This document shows positions 31,378 through 42,937 of a DNA stretch of 64,000 bases, one piece after another. The stretch's first letter is position 1. Each line of letters opens with the position of its first letter. Position numbers and translations under genes: made by a program. The stretch spans positions 11,541,068 through 11,605,067 of the forward strand of contig CM055107.1 of NCBI GenBank assembly GCA_029204225.1, in the 5' to 3' direction. The notes beneath the pieces are model-generated. The model had not been told where the DNA came from, did not search any database, and worked only from the letters and a program-made list of their open reading frames with translations. This DNA comes from Diphasiastrum complanatum. Taxonomy: Eukaryota > Streptophyta > Lycopodiopsida > Lycopodiales > Lycopodiaceae.

Positions 31378-32818
31378 ATGACTAAAGAATTGGAAGCTAT
31401 CAATTCTGTCTAGTGAAGATCGGTTGGATGGCACAAACTACTCCTTGTGGAGTTACATGATGAAGAATCTTCTCATAGCGAAAGGGCTGTGGGATTTGGT
31501 CAATGGTGATGAGGAAAGGCCTCCGTCTTTGGCACCTCCTACACCTCGTGGATCATCATCATCTTCTACATCTTCGGAAGAACAAAAGAAGTGGGATAGA
31601 AGGGATGCACAAGCACATTCTATGGTTGCTCTTGCTGTGAAAAGATCTATCTTACCTCATATTAGGTCTTGTAAGACATCTAAAAGTGCGTGGGATACAC
31701 TTTATACTATGTATAGCGTCAAAAATCCAGCAAGAGTGGTGAATCTTAGAAATCAGCTTTCTTTGTTGAAGATGCAAGAAGGGGATCAAGTGACCAATCA
31801 CCTGACGAAGATCAAGGATCTTCGTGAGGAGCTTCTCAAGATTGACGGATGCTCAATTTGTTTCCATTACTCTCAACTCATTACCTTCATCCTATCTTCC
31901 ATTTGTTTATCTTTGAGTATCTCTCTTAGGGGACAGCAACTCTCCTTTGATGAACTTGTTGGGCTGCTTCTTCAAGAGGAGCAAACGAGGCAAAACTTTG
32001 CGGGTGACACTCAACAAGATCAAGCTTTCTTCACGAAAGGCAAGGGCAAAGGCAAGTCAAAAGGAAAGGGGAATCCTCCTTCCAAGGATGAGGAAAAGCC
32101 CGTTGGAGGTCAAAATGTCAACACTCAAAAGAAGAAAGGGAAGTGCCATTTTTGCAAAAGGTATGGGCACTTCATCAAGGATTGTAAGAAGAAGCTTGCG
32201 AAAGAGGAGAGTAAAGGAATTGATACTAGTGCTTCACTTGCTACTTTGGAGCAAGAGCTTGAAGCTAGTGGTGATCTCTTCAACCAAGACTATGCTTTGG
32301 TGTCTAATATTGCTTCTACTAGTACTACTACATCTATGAGAAATCCAGATTTTGTTTTGCAAGTTGCTGATTTTCAGCCCATTGAATGGGTGATTGATAG
32401 TGGTGCTACTCGTCATATGACTTCTCGTAAAGAAGCATTCACTAAATTAGTGAAAGTGCAAAATGGAAGTAAGGTACAATGTGCGGATGATGCATCTTAT
32501 TTTATTCATGGAATTGGAATTGTAGCCATCATTTTGCCTAATAGTGAAGAAAAGTACATTAAGAATGTGCTTTATGTTCCGGGAATCAAGAAGAATCTTC
32601 TTTCGGTTTCAACTATGTTGAAGCAAGGACTAGTTGTTGAGTTCAAAGAAGATAAGTGTCTTGTCAAGGATCCTAAAAGATCACTCTTGATTATTGTTTC
32701 GGGAACAATGCATGCTGGCTTATTCATTATGGATACCTATGAGCGACGAATTCCCTCTACATGTCTTGTTGCTTCTACATCACAACTTTGCAAGTTTGAA
32801 GAAGCTGAAGACATTTAA
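31378..32818 (+). pseudogene. Element G gag and protease
   Basis: The ATG at 31378 opens a short frame (M-T-K-E-L-E-A-I-N-S-V) that shifts before the continuous frame at 31424. That frame holds UBN2 Gag (D-G-T-N-Y-S-L-W, W-D-R-R-D-A-Q-A), a CCHC knuckle near 32142 (C-H-F-C-K-R-Y-G-H-F-I-K-D-C), protease W-V-I-D-S-G-A-T-R-H-M-T-S near 32385 and K-N-V-L-Y-V-P-G-I-K-K-N-L-L-S-V. It ends at a stop inside the GAG-preintegrase region, where the frame changes to 32694-33356. Confidence 0.88.
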
Positions 32819-33908
32819 TATGGTAGAAGACATTCCTACCATTGAGCAACCGGAAGGGCATGTATGCGAGGGGTGCATACTTGGAAAGTTTCAAAGGAAA
32901 ACTTTTCCAATTGATGGAACTATAAGGGTTCTTGATAAATTTGATTTGGTTCATAGTGATGTTTGTGGTCCAATGAGGACCAAATCCACTGGAAAGTGCA
33001 TCTATTTTGTGACTTTTATTGATGACTTTTCCCGTTTTACATGGATCTATCCTATGAAGGCTAAATCGGAAGTTTTTCAACGTTTCAAAGATTTTCTAGC
33101 AATGGTGGAAAATCAATTTGGGCATTCTTTGAAGACCCTACGCACCGATCGAGGAGGGGAATACATTAAGAATACGTTCGGTGCATTTCTTCGAGAAAAG
33201 GGAATTCTACATCAAATGACAACTCCCTATACGCCTCAACAAAATGGTGTTGCCGAGCGAAAGAATCGCACACTTATGAAGATGGCCCGTGGCATGCTCA
33301 AAGCAAAGGGGCTGCCTCACAAGTTTTGGGCTGAAGCGGTTATAACGGTAGCATAGATAAGCAATCGTTGTCCTACTAAAGCATTGAAAGTATTAACTCC
33401 TTATGAAGTTTGGTATGGAAAGAAGCCTACAATCTCTCACTTGCGCATTTTTGGTTGTACGGCTTATGCTTTTGTTCCAAATAAACTTCGTACAAAGCTT
33501 GAGGACAAAGGAGTTAAATGTATTTTTGTTGGCTATAGTAGTGAAAGCAAAGGCTATAGGCTGCTCAATTTAAGCACTAACAAGATTATTGTTAGTCGTG
33601 ATACGCATTTTGATGAAAAGAATTCATTGGATGTGGCCCCAACTCATATCTTGAAGGGGGACAGCCCACATAGCGTGAATGTTGAAGTTTTTCCAGATTT
33701 GGTACCATCTTCTATTGCTGGAGATAAGGGGCAGCAATCAACCAATTTCGACCTGCCCAACACCTCATCAGGTTTAGAGCCTAATGTTCATCAAGAACCG
33801 CCCTTGCTCATAATCAGCCTACAAGAACTGTTGGACAAGAAGGACCAGTTTTGGGAGATCTTGGACAGCCAAGTGCGGTGTCGGAGGATCTTGGACAGCA
33901 AATTGTAA
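32694..33908 (+). pseudogene. Element G integrase
   Basis: C-E-G-C-I-L-G-K-F-Q-R-K-T-F leads into an integrase core with L-V-H-S-D-V-C-G-P, L-R-T-D-R-G-G-E-Y and N-G-V-A-E-R-K-N-R, so all three catalytic residues are present. A TAG at about 33353 interrupts after W-A-E-A-V-I-T-V-A; the frame resumes with W-Y-G-K-K-P-T-I-S-H-L-R-I-F-G-C and G-Y-S-S-E-S-K-G-Y-R-L. The tail to 33908 is low-similarity linker toward reverse transcriptase. Confidence 0.88.
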
Positions 33909-34862
33909 GAAGAGACATGGCTGTTGGACAGCCCAAAACAGTCCCACGGTGGCTGTTGTTGACTTTGCGAGACAGCCAAGTAAGTTCATTTTATGATGGA
34001 AAGACACGTGCCTCTACAAAATCAGTGGACTATGCTGATTTTTCAGATTTCGCTCTTACATCTCATGGAGATGTTGCAGAAGAAACTGTTTTCTATAAGC
34101 AGGCCAAGGGAGTAAAATTGTTGAGAGGATGCGATGCAAGATGAGTATGACTCACTTATGAAGAACCAGATTTGGGTTCTTGTTGATCTTCCTCGTGGGA
34201 AGAAGGCAATTGGTTCTAAATGGGTATACAAAATCAAGTATAAGGCAGATGGCCCATTGAAAGGTACAAGGAGATTGATGCCATAATACTTGATCTTGGT
34301 ATGGTTTTTAAAACCTCAGATTTAGGCCTATTGCACTTTTGGTCTTGAATTTGTATAAGAAGGGGCTAGCATTTTCATCTCTCAAAAACGCTACATTGGG
34401 CAGATTTTGAAGCGGTTCAAGATGGAAGATTGCAAGCCGGTTGCTACACCTATGAAGACAGGTCTGAAATTAAGTAGTCAAGGTGATGGTGAAATTCAAG
34501 ACCAGACTTCTTCTAGTGAGGCAGAATATAGAGCGATATTTTCAACCACAACATAGTGTTTATGGCTGAGAAGACTACTTGTTGACATGAAGTTTGGCGA
34601 GCCCTCAGCCACTCTTATCTTGAGTGATAGTCAAAGTGCTATTGCCATTGCACGGAATCCTGTTTTGCATGCGAGGACAAAGCACATCGAGATCCATTAT
34701 CACTTTGTTCGGGAGAGACTTCATGATGGCGACATTTTACTTGAATATTGTCCTATGGAGGATGATATTGCGGACCTCTTCACTAAGGCATTGCCTAGAG
34801 CCAGATTTGAAGCTTTATGCAAAGCTTTAAATTTGATACCACGTGTTGGTTTTGTTACATAG
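33909..34862 (+). pseudogene. Element G deleted reverse transcriptase and RNase H
   Basis: 33990-34260 gives the polymerase N-terminus (Q-D-E-Y-D-S-L-M-K-N-Q-I-W, I-G-S-K-W-V-Y-K-I-K). The palm with Y-V-D-D is missing. The text resumes near 34380 at Q-K-R-Y-I-G-Q-I-L-K-R-F-K-M and V-A-T-P-M-K-T. RNase H follows: S-S-E-A-E-Y-R-A, then L-S-D-S-Q-S-A-I-A-I-A, T-K-H-I-E-I-H-Y-H-F-V-R and D-L-F-T-K-A-L, open at 34587-34862. No active polymerase is possible. Confidence 0.85.
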
Positions 34863-34899
34863 TGAAGATTTCAGTTTTTGCATTGTCATTTAAGGAGGG

Positions 34900-35348
34900 T
34901 GTTAGAAATGAATGACTATGCTAAAGTTAATCCATAGGTTACTTTGACCCAAAAGGTCGAAATTTGTGTAACCATGGGTATTTAGTTATTTAGGCCATCT
35001 CAAGTTTGTCTTAAGTTCAGTTGGACCCAATTTTGATCATGTACTGATTCGTGGGTCCTTAGGGGTCTAATTTTGTTTAGGGGCCCTATCTTGACTTTTG
35101 GGGGTGCCCTACATTTAGTAAGTGGTTAACCTTAGGGTTTGGTGGCATTTGGTCACATCCAGGTAGAGTACTTAGATGCTCATTGTGTATTCCATTTTTA
35201 CAGTTTGGCTAAGCATTGCTCTCCATTGCTCTTGTTGTTGTTTTCTCTCTCTCTCTCTTAGAGTTGGGCGCCCAGCCTCTTCTCTCTTGTTTTCTGTGGA
35301 GATTGATTGATAACTAGATCTTGGTGACTTGACTCTTGCTTTTCTACA
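34900..35348 (+). repeat. 3' LTR of element G
   Basis: 449 bp with inverted ends TGTTAGAAA/TTTCTACA; starts right after polypurine tract AAGGAGGG (34892-34899) and ends at target duplication GGTCC. Contains a short (CT)n at about 35246-35258. Confidence 0.9.
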
Positions 35349-35353
35349 GGTCC

Positions 35354-36429
35354 AAACCACGAGGACTGACCGTGCAAACACCCAATTGGTAGCACCTTGT
35401 TGCATCAACTTGACTCCATCCTACCAACCATCCCAACCGTGAGCATACCTGTGCTTACACTTTCAATTTTCCTGATAAGTCCCATGCTAGTGGCAGTCCT
35501 TGTGAAACTTGTGTAGCTAAACAACTAGTCGGCTCTCATGTAGCGTCAGCGCCTCAAAGAGCGCTAGAATTTGAGTGATTTCCCCAAGATGAGCTTAATT
35601 CTAAATATTCCATTAATCTAAAAGCAAACTTCGAAAAGGCAATATGCTTCACCATCCTTCACATTAAAAAAAGAGATCGCAACCAACCCAAAAGCCAACT
35701 CAGCATCCGTCCTAAAAGATAACACAGGCAAAGAAGTCATTCATGAAAATTAAAAGGCATAGTGGTTGCCAAACCAACCAAATGGCACAGCCATGGGCCC
35801 AGCGACCATGGATTCGATCTCAACCAAGCAAAAAGGTTGTAGTAAGGGTCCTTCCACTTGGACTCATCGCAGAGGCAAAACTGGAATGGTAATCATCCCT
35901 AGCGATCAAATTTATTAAATCAAGAAAAGGTTACATTCATTCCTGGCAAAATTAGCTCAACTCTTGAAAATGGGTCCCAAGAGTTGTCTTCAGAAGATTA
36001 TAAGAGCACTAATCAATTAAAACAACTAAACATACATAAGTCTGAAGTTATCTAGTTTGAATCATGTAGTCTCCCTCATCCTCAAATAGATCAATAGATT
36101 ATCCAAAGTATCATTATTAGATTTTAGTAATCTATGAGGTCTCATTCATGAGCAACTTCAAATTCGCCATATAAAACTCATGTGCTCATAAATGTTATGA
36201 TCTATAGTTATAAAATTAATGATCAGTAGCCATGGTAGGATTTTGGCCCAGGATACCTCCGAAGATGTGCAAATGTTTGCTAAAGTAGTGATGATAGGCA
36301 AAAATCCAACCTGCAATGGACTAGATGTAGTAAGATTTTCTATGAAACCTTTTCTTGAATGGACAACATGATAGCAAGTGAGGAAACGATTCAAATGGTA
36401 GCCATTAAGGCGGATCCTCATAAGCTATA
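35354..36429. other. Intergenic stretch right of element G
   Basis: The first 100 bp continue the degenerate CCGTGC..GGTAGCACC repeat seen left of element G. The remainder shows nothing recognisable. Confidence 0.5.
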
Positions 36430-38290
36430 ATGGACCTTCGTGTAACAGGTGCATCCTGCAATATCTCCCTCTGATCTCATTGTATGTTGGACATAATAAT
36501 AAGAAGTGATCCTCAATCTCCACCTAGGATAGGGAACATGTCTGACAGATCCTCTCCTTCCATGGAGCACCCTGAAAGCGTCCAGTCTCAATCTCAAGCT
36601 GGTGCAACACAACGCTGACCCAATACGAATCTCAAACCATGTGATAATTCTACAGTTGTTATGAAAGTGTTGAGATGAGGTGAGTGTTATTTGTGTGTCT
36701 CTCTACTCATCTAAGGGGAACAGTTTGACTCTCTGAATATACATGATAGGTCAAAAGCAGGCGTCAAGCTGTAGAGGTGAAACTGCACACTTTGCCAGAA
36801 TGATCTGATGTGCGACGGAGGACTTAGTCCATATATATGATATCATAAGCATTTGTAAGCATGAGATACTGGCCCAATCAGATGAAGTGAGACATGTATA
36901 CCATGCCTCTGCTGCATATAATGATGTGAGGGTAACAAGAGTATCAAGAACTGACAGTTACTCAGGGCATCTCGTATAAACTTTCAAAAACATAACCTCT
37001 CTAGTTGGACAAGGAAAGCATGTTTCTTCCCAAATCTAGGTGTAGCAACCTACCGCATACCAAATACAAGACCGGTAAAGAAGTCCCCTAGGTAAGTGTA
37101 GGATGATACAACCTCTAGTGGATGTTCGTCAACAATAAGCTCATGTCTCTGCACGAAGGCCCTGGATGTATCGACGACCATAATCTTGGTCTTCGCAATG
37201 TTAATCCTAATCTCCATCTTGTGCAAAAGGCATGAAGATTGTCTAATTGTCTCTGTAGGCCCCCCTCTAGTTGTAGAGACTAGAGCCACATCATATGCAT
37301 AGGGAGAGGCAACAACCTTGCTTCACCCAATGGTGATCCATGTATGGTCTGAGATGACAGTGTCATTCCGAAAGCAACCAAGGACTCATGCCATCACCGC
37401 TAAGACTATATCAGTGGAGAAGCCAAGATCACGTAATCTCTGGATGAGAAGGGAGTGTGGGACAAAATAAAAGGCTTGCTTGAAGTCAAAAAAAGAACAG
37501 TAAACGCCCTGTCTCCTATGTTTGGCTTCCTCGATGATAACTCGAAGAGTGAAGACATGGTCTATAATGGAATAGTGAGCAAGGAAACCAGCCGGTCCAA
37601 TGCATGTAGTCTCCTTATCTCTGCTTCCAAACTAACCGTGGACTGGAAAATAGTCCCATATAGCTTCGCAATGACGTGCCCAATCATGATAGTGCAATAA
37701 TTACTAGGATTCATGGGGTCACCATTTTTTGTGAATGAGATGGATGATGTTAGTGCACCAGGAAGATGGGAAACTAGCGACAATGACCCCGCCCAATTGA
37801 GCAAAGTAGCTAGGATAGGTGAGAGTATGGTAGCAGCATGGATCAACAATTTTGACTCAAGGGCCTCTATCTAGGACTATGTCAGAGGTGAAGAAGGTGA
37901 ATTCACATGGACGTGGGGAGATGGAGATGGGTGAGTCAGTGGGTACAATGTATAAGAGGTAGCATATGTGATCCAGATATGTAAATCGTCAAGGAGGGGA
38001 GCTGGGGCATGAGGGATGAACGCACGCCAAAACGCATCTGTGGAAGAACTATATAGAGAGTCGACAAGGGGTTTTCCTTCTCGTTCTTCATAGGCATGTT
38101 TTTTTACAGCGGATCGATGATGGAGAGATCAGCGAGCAATGTGAAGAGCAAGTGGTTCATGTAGGCGTGTGCATGGACACGACAGAAGTAGAAAGAATGG
38201 CACTCATCATCAAACCAGAGAGGCCAAACAGGACAAGGTGATTTGGAAGATGTGCAAAAAGTTGTTTGAGAATGTGCATCCGGAACTCAG
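36430..38290 (-). pseudogene. Non-LTR retrotransposon (LINE) reverse transcriptase relic
   Basis: Read on the minus strand in several frames. About 37860-38080: F-I-P-H-A-P-A-P-L-L-D-D-L-H. 37562-37849: L-S-P-I-L-A-T-L and K-N-G-D-P-M-N-P-S-N-Y-C-T-I-M-I-G, then A-K-L-Y-G-T. 37458-37560: the palm start F-F-D-F-K-Q-A-F-Y-F-V (family A-F-D-T-V). 37050-37310: Y-A-Y-D-V-A-L-V-S where Y-A-D-D is expected, then S-Y-T-Y-L-G. 36440-36600: C-Q-T-C and E-D-H-F-L-L-L-C-P-T-Y, the C-terminal zinc-knuckle-like motif of LINE ORF2. Order and motifs are those of a plant LINE, long dead. Confidence 0.8.
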
Positions 38291-39239
38291 CCTAGCCCAT
38301 CTCTAGGTCTGGTTCCTGGATGTGCTGAACGAAAAAACCATCATGGCATCCACATCCCTGATGGGGCAGTGTGCATGTGACCAGAGAAGTGAGAGGCACG
38401 GCCACATGCATCAATTTTTGGCTCAATTTCCAACATGCCATCCAGATCTGGATGTGCACATTGAGGAACCCAGCCTACTTCCCAAATGTCAAAAAATCTT
38501 ATGTAAAATCCTATGTCTCACAAAATTCCTGTGTGAGCAGCAAATATGAACCAAACTAGAGCTTCAAATGAAATGATTACTTATAAAAGACATAAGTTCA
38601 CGTAGAGGAACGAAATTGACCTGCTAATGTGGATTGGGCGACTGTGAAGCTTGAAGACGAGGATCGCAACACATGGGATATGGATCGGCCTCTGCTGGAT
38701 AAAAAGCATTTCATCTCCAAAACAGCCAGTCTTCTTCGTCTTCTTTAGTGGCTGATTGGCCTTCCAAATTCCTTCTTACTACTACACAAATACAAAGCCT
38801 GCGTAATTTCGCTCATGCTGCGAAATGGTCTGTCTTTTTGTGCTTTCCTTTGCTCGCTCTCACGAACCATTGAATTCACAGAATACTCGCAACAAGCCTT
38901 CTACGAATTAAGGAGGATTTCAGAATATTCGCAAACAAGAATGATATAAGCCACAAAGGCCATGCACAAGGATCAACAAACCTCCCCTTCCCTAAGAGTA
39001 AAGGAATTTGCTCTAAAGATTTTTGGAGATGATTAAATCTTGCAAAGGTTGCCCTTTCTCAAGGAGTGTGAAACAATTTCAAACTTGATCATTGATCTCA
39101 AGTTTTATTAATTCAACATATTCACAACGATCAAACTAACAACAAGTGTTTGTACATAGAGCACTAAATAAAGTGAGGTCACTCTCAAATCTCATAAATA
39201 CCAAAAGAAAAAAGGAGACCCACTTTCAAATTTCATAAT
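38291..39239. other. Intergenic stretch
   Basis: No recognised gene. 38860-38940 has TTCGCRAA-like words resembling the LTRs of the D/F/H copia family, but no boundary was seen. Confidence 0.45.
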
Positions 39240-40090
39240 GTGAGGTTCAAGTGAGGGGGGGGGGGGGAGAAGGCCCTGCCTGAGGGCCTTCCTTGCTGGG
39301 AGGGCCCTTGCCCGAGGAAGGGCCCCGACCAGCAACGTAATGCCATTGTGCGAAGGTTTTTTTTTTTTTTTCCGTTTTTTGGCCGTACGGTACACGGCCG
39401 TACGGCCGTACGCGTGGACCAGTTTTTTTTTTTTTTTGCCGTTTTTTCTTCTCAAATTCTTTTACGTTTGTGGTGGAATGTAGATGTGGACAACCAATGA
39501 CGGGATGCCACATAGCACATGCACATTCCACCGGAGAGAGGAAAGAGAACGTGCATTCCACCGGAGAGAGGAGAGAGAACTTGCATTCCACCAGAGAGAG
39601 GAGAGAGAAAGTGAATTCCACCGGAGAGAGGAGAGAAAATGACAGATTCGTAGGAGACAGAAAATTGGATGGACATTATGCTCCTGGAGGTGGTCCCAAA
39701 ATACAAAGGTCACCTGAGCACAAGGCATTACGTGGAGGGGAAGGCCTCGTCCGAGGGCGTTTCGCCCTGGGACATTGGTGCATGAGGGTGCGATCCTTAG
39801 GGCCCCACAAAACAGGGCGAAAAAGGCTCAAGGGCAGGCAAGCCTTCCCTTGCATAATGCCAGGCCCAAAGAATTTTTTTGGGGTCTATTTTTTTGTGTT
39901 TTATTTGTTTTGTTTTTTTATCTTGCCATTTTTTGTGAAATTTTTTGCATGTTTTTTTGACGAAATGTGCATGTGAATAGCCAAATGATGGGCTGCCACA
40001 CACATTTCATGGAATGCACATGTGGATGCAGAATGTGCATGAATGCATGTGGATACGGAATGTGCATGCATTTTCATCGCTCCCAACAGT
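39240..40090. repeat. Imperfectly duplicated GC-rich/T-tract unit
   Basis: Two roughly 450-bp halves follow the same plan: a GC-rich AAGGCC..GAGGGC block, a word containing ATGCCA, long T-tracts, then a segment with CCAATGACGGGATGCCACA (39491 on) or CCAAATGATGGGCTGCCACA (39980 on), and GTGCATTCC-type words. The left half also has a G14 run (39254-39267), the repeated CGTACGGCCGTACG words (39385-39413) and the 30-bp tandem repeat. ORFs across it follow the repeats and are not considered genes. Confidence 0.65.
39521..39640. repeat. 30-bp tandem repeat, four copies
   Basis: The unit GTGCATTCCACCGGAGAGAG followed by GAGAGAGAAC recurs at 39521, 39551, 39581 and 39611 with few mismatches. The 30-bp period keeps any reading frame open, which explains the overlapping ORFs on both strands. 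Confidence 0.9.
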
Positions 40091-40431
40091 AGCAAGCTAT
40101 AAAGTAAAAAGATTCAAAGTAGCTAGTCTGTTACATTTGCTTCTTCGTAAGAAATAAAAACTATTTAAATGGATTTTTTTACTAGACTTCTTATAAAGCA
40201 TAGTTTTTCCCCACAAAGAAAATTCTCAAGGCCTGACTTTTTGTTGAAATCTAATTTGGGCTATTTGGTTTGTTGAACGATAATTGATATTGGAATCAAG
40301 AAAAGTATTGACAGTTGATCTTTGAACAAGTAGAAACTACTACAACTCTAGCATCTTTTGATCGTCTAGAATTTGACGAATAGTGTTCATCCTTGGTTAA
40401 CCCCAATTGACCAAGTCTTGACCAGGGGTTA
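40091..40431. other. AT-rich flank left of the plus-strand gypsy LTR
   Basis: About 340 bp; nothing recognised. Confidence 0.5.
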
Positions 40432-40917
40432 TGTCATGCCCATGACTGGTCTCGGGTAGTGTGTCCACGCTAGGGACCGGTAGACCAACAACCCATAAGT
40501 TAATTGTGATTATAAGGGAATTGGGGCCCTTATGTGTACATGGTCATAATTAATGGTTGTAGGCTAACACATGATGGTGGAGTTGGTATGGGTCTATTAG
40601 TGAGTCATTAGGGAACTGGATGACGTGGCCCAAATAGGCTGCAGAGGTGTCCAGTAAGGTGTCACAGTGCACTACTAGTGGTGCATGGGCCTTGGAGGGT
40701 ATAAGTATACCTGCTGGGCTCCGGGCTCTCACTAGTGTATGCTTGATTTTGTGATTGGTAGCTACATGCTGCTGGTGTGACTCCTCTTTCCATGACTCTG
40801 ATTGATCCATAGCCGTACGATCTAGGTTTGGTTGGGTTGGTTTATCCACCACCTGTTCCCTTGTGTTGTTGCTTTGTATGGTATGCTTAGGCTAGAATCC
40901 TGTTGTGAGGACTTTAT
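40432..40917 (+). repeat. 5' LTR of gypsy element I
   Basis: Begins TGTCATGCCCATGA and runs to the primer-binding site, about 486 bp. A TATA-like TATAAGTATA lies at 40700-40709. The right end reads ..GACTTTATA rather than the usual CA, so the exact end is uncertain. Confidence 0.65.
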
Positions 40918-40918
40918 A

Positions 40919-40931
40919 TTAGTATCAGAGC
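40919..40931 (+). promoter_or_regulatory. Primer-binding site of gypsy element I
   Basis: TTAGTATCAGAGC, one mismatch from TTGGTATCAGAGC complementary to initiator tRNA-Met. Confidence 0.75.
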
Positions 40932-41547
40932 CGGTCTAAGTAGGATTTACCATCGAAAGTGCTGAGTGGAAATCTCGACATTTTCTCAAGAATCCGACGG
41001 AGTAAGCAACAAACGGTGGAATTGTGGGATTTTCTTCCCCTTGGAAATATTTTCAAATTGCAATCGATTGTGTGGTAAGTGCACTACCAAGCTCACAATT
41101 GGTTCGTTTTTGTGCTTTTCGATTTGGTTTCTTGGAAAAAATTCTGTGTCAATTCTGTTGTTGCTGATTACTCTGTGGTTAGCATTTTTGGTAAAGCAAC
41201 GGTTACTTTATTGGTTGTTGGATTTTTTCCTACAGTTTCTTGTTCTTCTTATGAATGATTACTGTATTTTAATTGCTATCTATTGCTTGTTTAGAAGCCG
41301 GTTTGGTTTTAAATCAGTGGAAATAGGTTGGTATAGAAGCAAAAATACTCTAACCGGTTGGTTGTTGAGTGTTGGTGATGTTTGATAGGATTGCAAGGTT
41401 GCTTACTGTGGCTCAGGTTTATGCTTCATTTTTCAGCAAACTAACGGTTTGTTTGTAGGGTTAGGAGTCTGTAAAGCCATTACTTGGGAATGGTTTGGTT
41501 CAAGTACAAGTGCTATTTGATAAAATAGTCATTGTAACCTGTGAAAA

Positions 41548-42480
41548 TCATTTCCTGTGAAAATCATTTCCTGTGGAAATTTTGGCAACATAACTCCTGT
41601 TTTTCATACATCGTGAGGGCAAACCCTGCAAATCTTGTTTTGAAACCTTGTTTATGCTGGAAACTAGTAAATAAAAGCAATAGCAAACTGTAAATCGCTG
41701 CAAAAGTAGAGTTAATCTGCAAAGAACAGCAGATGTATGTGCCTTGCTGTTTCCTGCAATCAAAAGCTTGAAAAACGTGTGCAACCGACTACCATTGATG
41801 GGTGTGTCGAAGGGCGTCCCATCAAGCTGTTCTAAGTTCACGGCCCCATGATTAAGAATTTCCTTGATCTTATAAGGACCTTTGCCCATGAATTTTAACT
41901 TCCCCTTGATCACCTTGGTTTTATACATCAGGTCCAGATCTCCTGAACGAAGATCCTTCTTTTGTAATCTGCGATCATGCCAAGCCTTGCGTCTTTTCTT
42001 TTTCGCTGCCAGTGCATGCACAGCTAGTAAGCATGTTTCACAGAGTTTATGCAGAGCTTCGTGGGGTAGCTGTAGAGATTTGGATTCATTAAGACGTTGC
42101 GCGGTGGCAATTCTTAATGATGGAACTACAAACTCTACTGGCATCACAGCATCCTGACCATATACCAATTGGAAGGGTGTTTGATCGGTGCTCTCTTTAT
42201 ATGTTGTCCTGAATGCCCACAGTGAAGCATGCAACTTGTGTTCCCAATTTGATCTGCTAGCTTCAACTGTTTTCGTGAGCACGCTACACAAGATCTTATT
42301 GGATGATTCTGCTTGCCCATTACCACGAGGATAATAAGGTAACCTGGTTCTGTGGATCACAAAGAATTCCTCCAATAGGACCTTGATGGTCTCGTTGATG
42401 AAATGGCTTCCGCGATCACTAACTAGTTCCACTAGGCACCCGAAGCGCACAAATGATATTTTCATAAAGGAACTTGGCAA
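41548..42480 (-). pseudogene. Element J integrase, C-terminal half
   Basis: Starts with the second catalytic region L-V-S-D-R-G-S-H-F and the third N-G-Q-A-E-S-S-N-K, followed by L-H-A-S-L-W-A-F-R-T, Q-L-V-Y-G-Q-D-A-V-M-P-V-E and the G-P-Y-K-I-K-E-I-L tail near the domain end. The last ~100 residues are not family sequence; the frame just stays open to a short direct repeat CCTGTGAAAATCATTT near 41550. Confidence 0.88.
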
Positions 42481-42934
42481 TGGTCCTAGCGTCTGCTACT
42501 CGTACTGCCTTGGCTTCGACCCATTTGGTGAGGTAGTCTGTGGCTACGATTATGTATCGAGCCTGAGAACTCCTTGCTGTAGGGTGAATTGGACCAATAT
42601 AATCCAATCCCCATTTTTCAAACGGTGCTTGGGCTAAGACTGGGTGCAGTAGATCATAGTTCAATCTCGTTGGTCTTCTTGCCCTTTGGCACACATCGCA
42701 CTTTTTCAAGTACTCCTCTGTGTCTTTATGAATCATTGGCCACCAACATCCTGATTGCAGGACCTTGTGAACTGTAATGTCAAATGCAAAATGACCTCCA
42801 CCCATGCCTTCATGTGAAAGCAAAATGATCTGGGTGATTTCATGAGGAAGAATACACCGCTGAAGAATTCCGTCTGGACCTCTTCGGTACAACTGGTCGA
42901 CAATCAACTGGTAAGGTCTAGCTTTCAAGATCAA
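42419..42934 (-). pseudogene. Element J integrase, zinc-binding and first catalytic part
   Basis: H-H-C-C region (C-D-V-C-Q-R-A-R-R-P-T-R), then E-K-W-G-L-D-Y-I-G-P-I with the first catalytic Asp and Y-I-I-V-A-T-D-Y-L-T-K-W-V-E-A-K. It overlaps the next frame by a shift near 42450. Confidence 0.88.
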
Positions 42935-42937
42935 TTT

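Larger units (their letters stand above)
31121..35353 (+). mobile_element. Copia element G with target duplication GGTCC
   Basis: Element 31126-35348 between GGTCC at 31121-31125 and 35349-35353. The 3' LTR is 34900-35348 (449 bp, TGTTAGAAA..TTTCTACA), with polypurine tract AAGGAGGG just before it. The 5' LTR is cut to 31126-31226, so the promoter end and primer-binding site are lost. The coding region 31378-34862 has gag, protease and integrase, a polymerase with its central part deleted, and RNase H. Different copia lineage from A/B/C and D/F/H. Confidence 0.92.

Noticed and set aside
39470-39976. 168-codon plus-strand ORF and overlapping minus-strand ORFs
   Set aside because: Open because the 30-bp tandem repeat is a multiple of three; no domain, and the C-terminus is T-tract-derived.
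39240-40090. Possible CRISPR array in the tandem repeats
   Set aside because: Repeats are contiguous without unique spacers and the sequence is a plant nuclear genome.
40966-41385. 139-codon hydrophobic plus-strand ORF
   Set aside because: Lies in the T-rich leader of the gypsy element just after the PBS; hydrophobicity reflects T-rich DNA.
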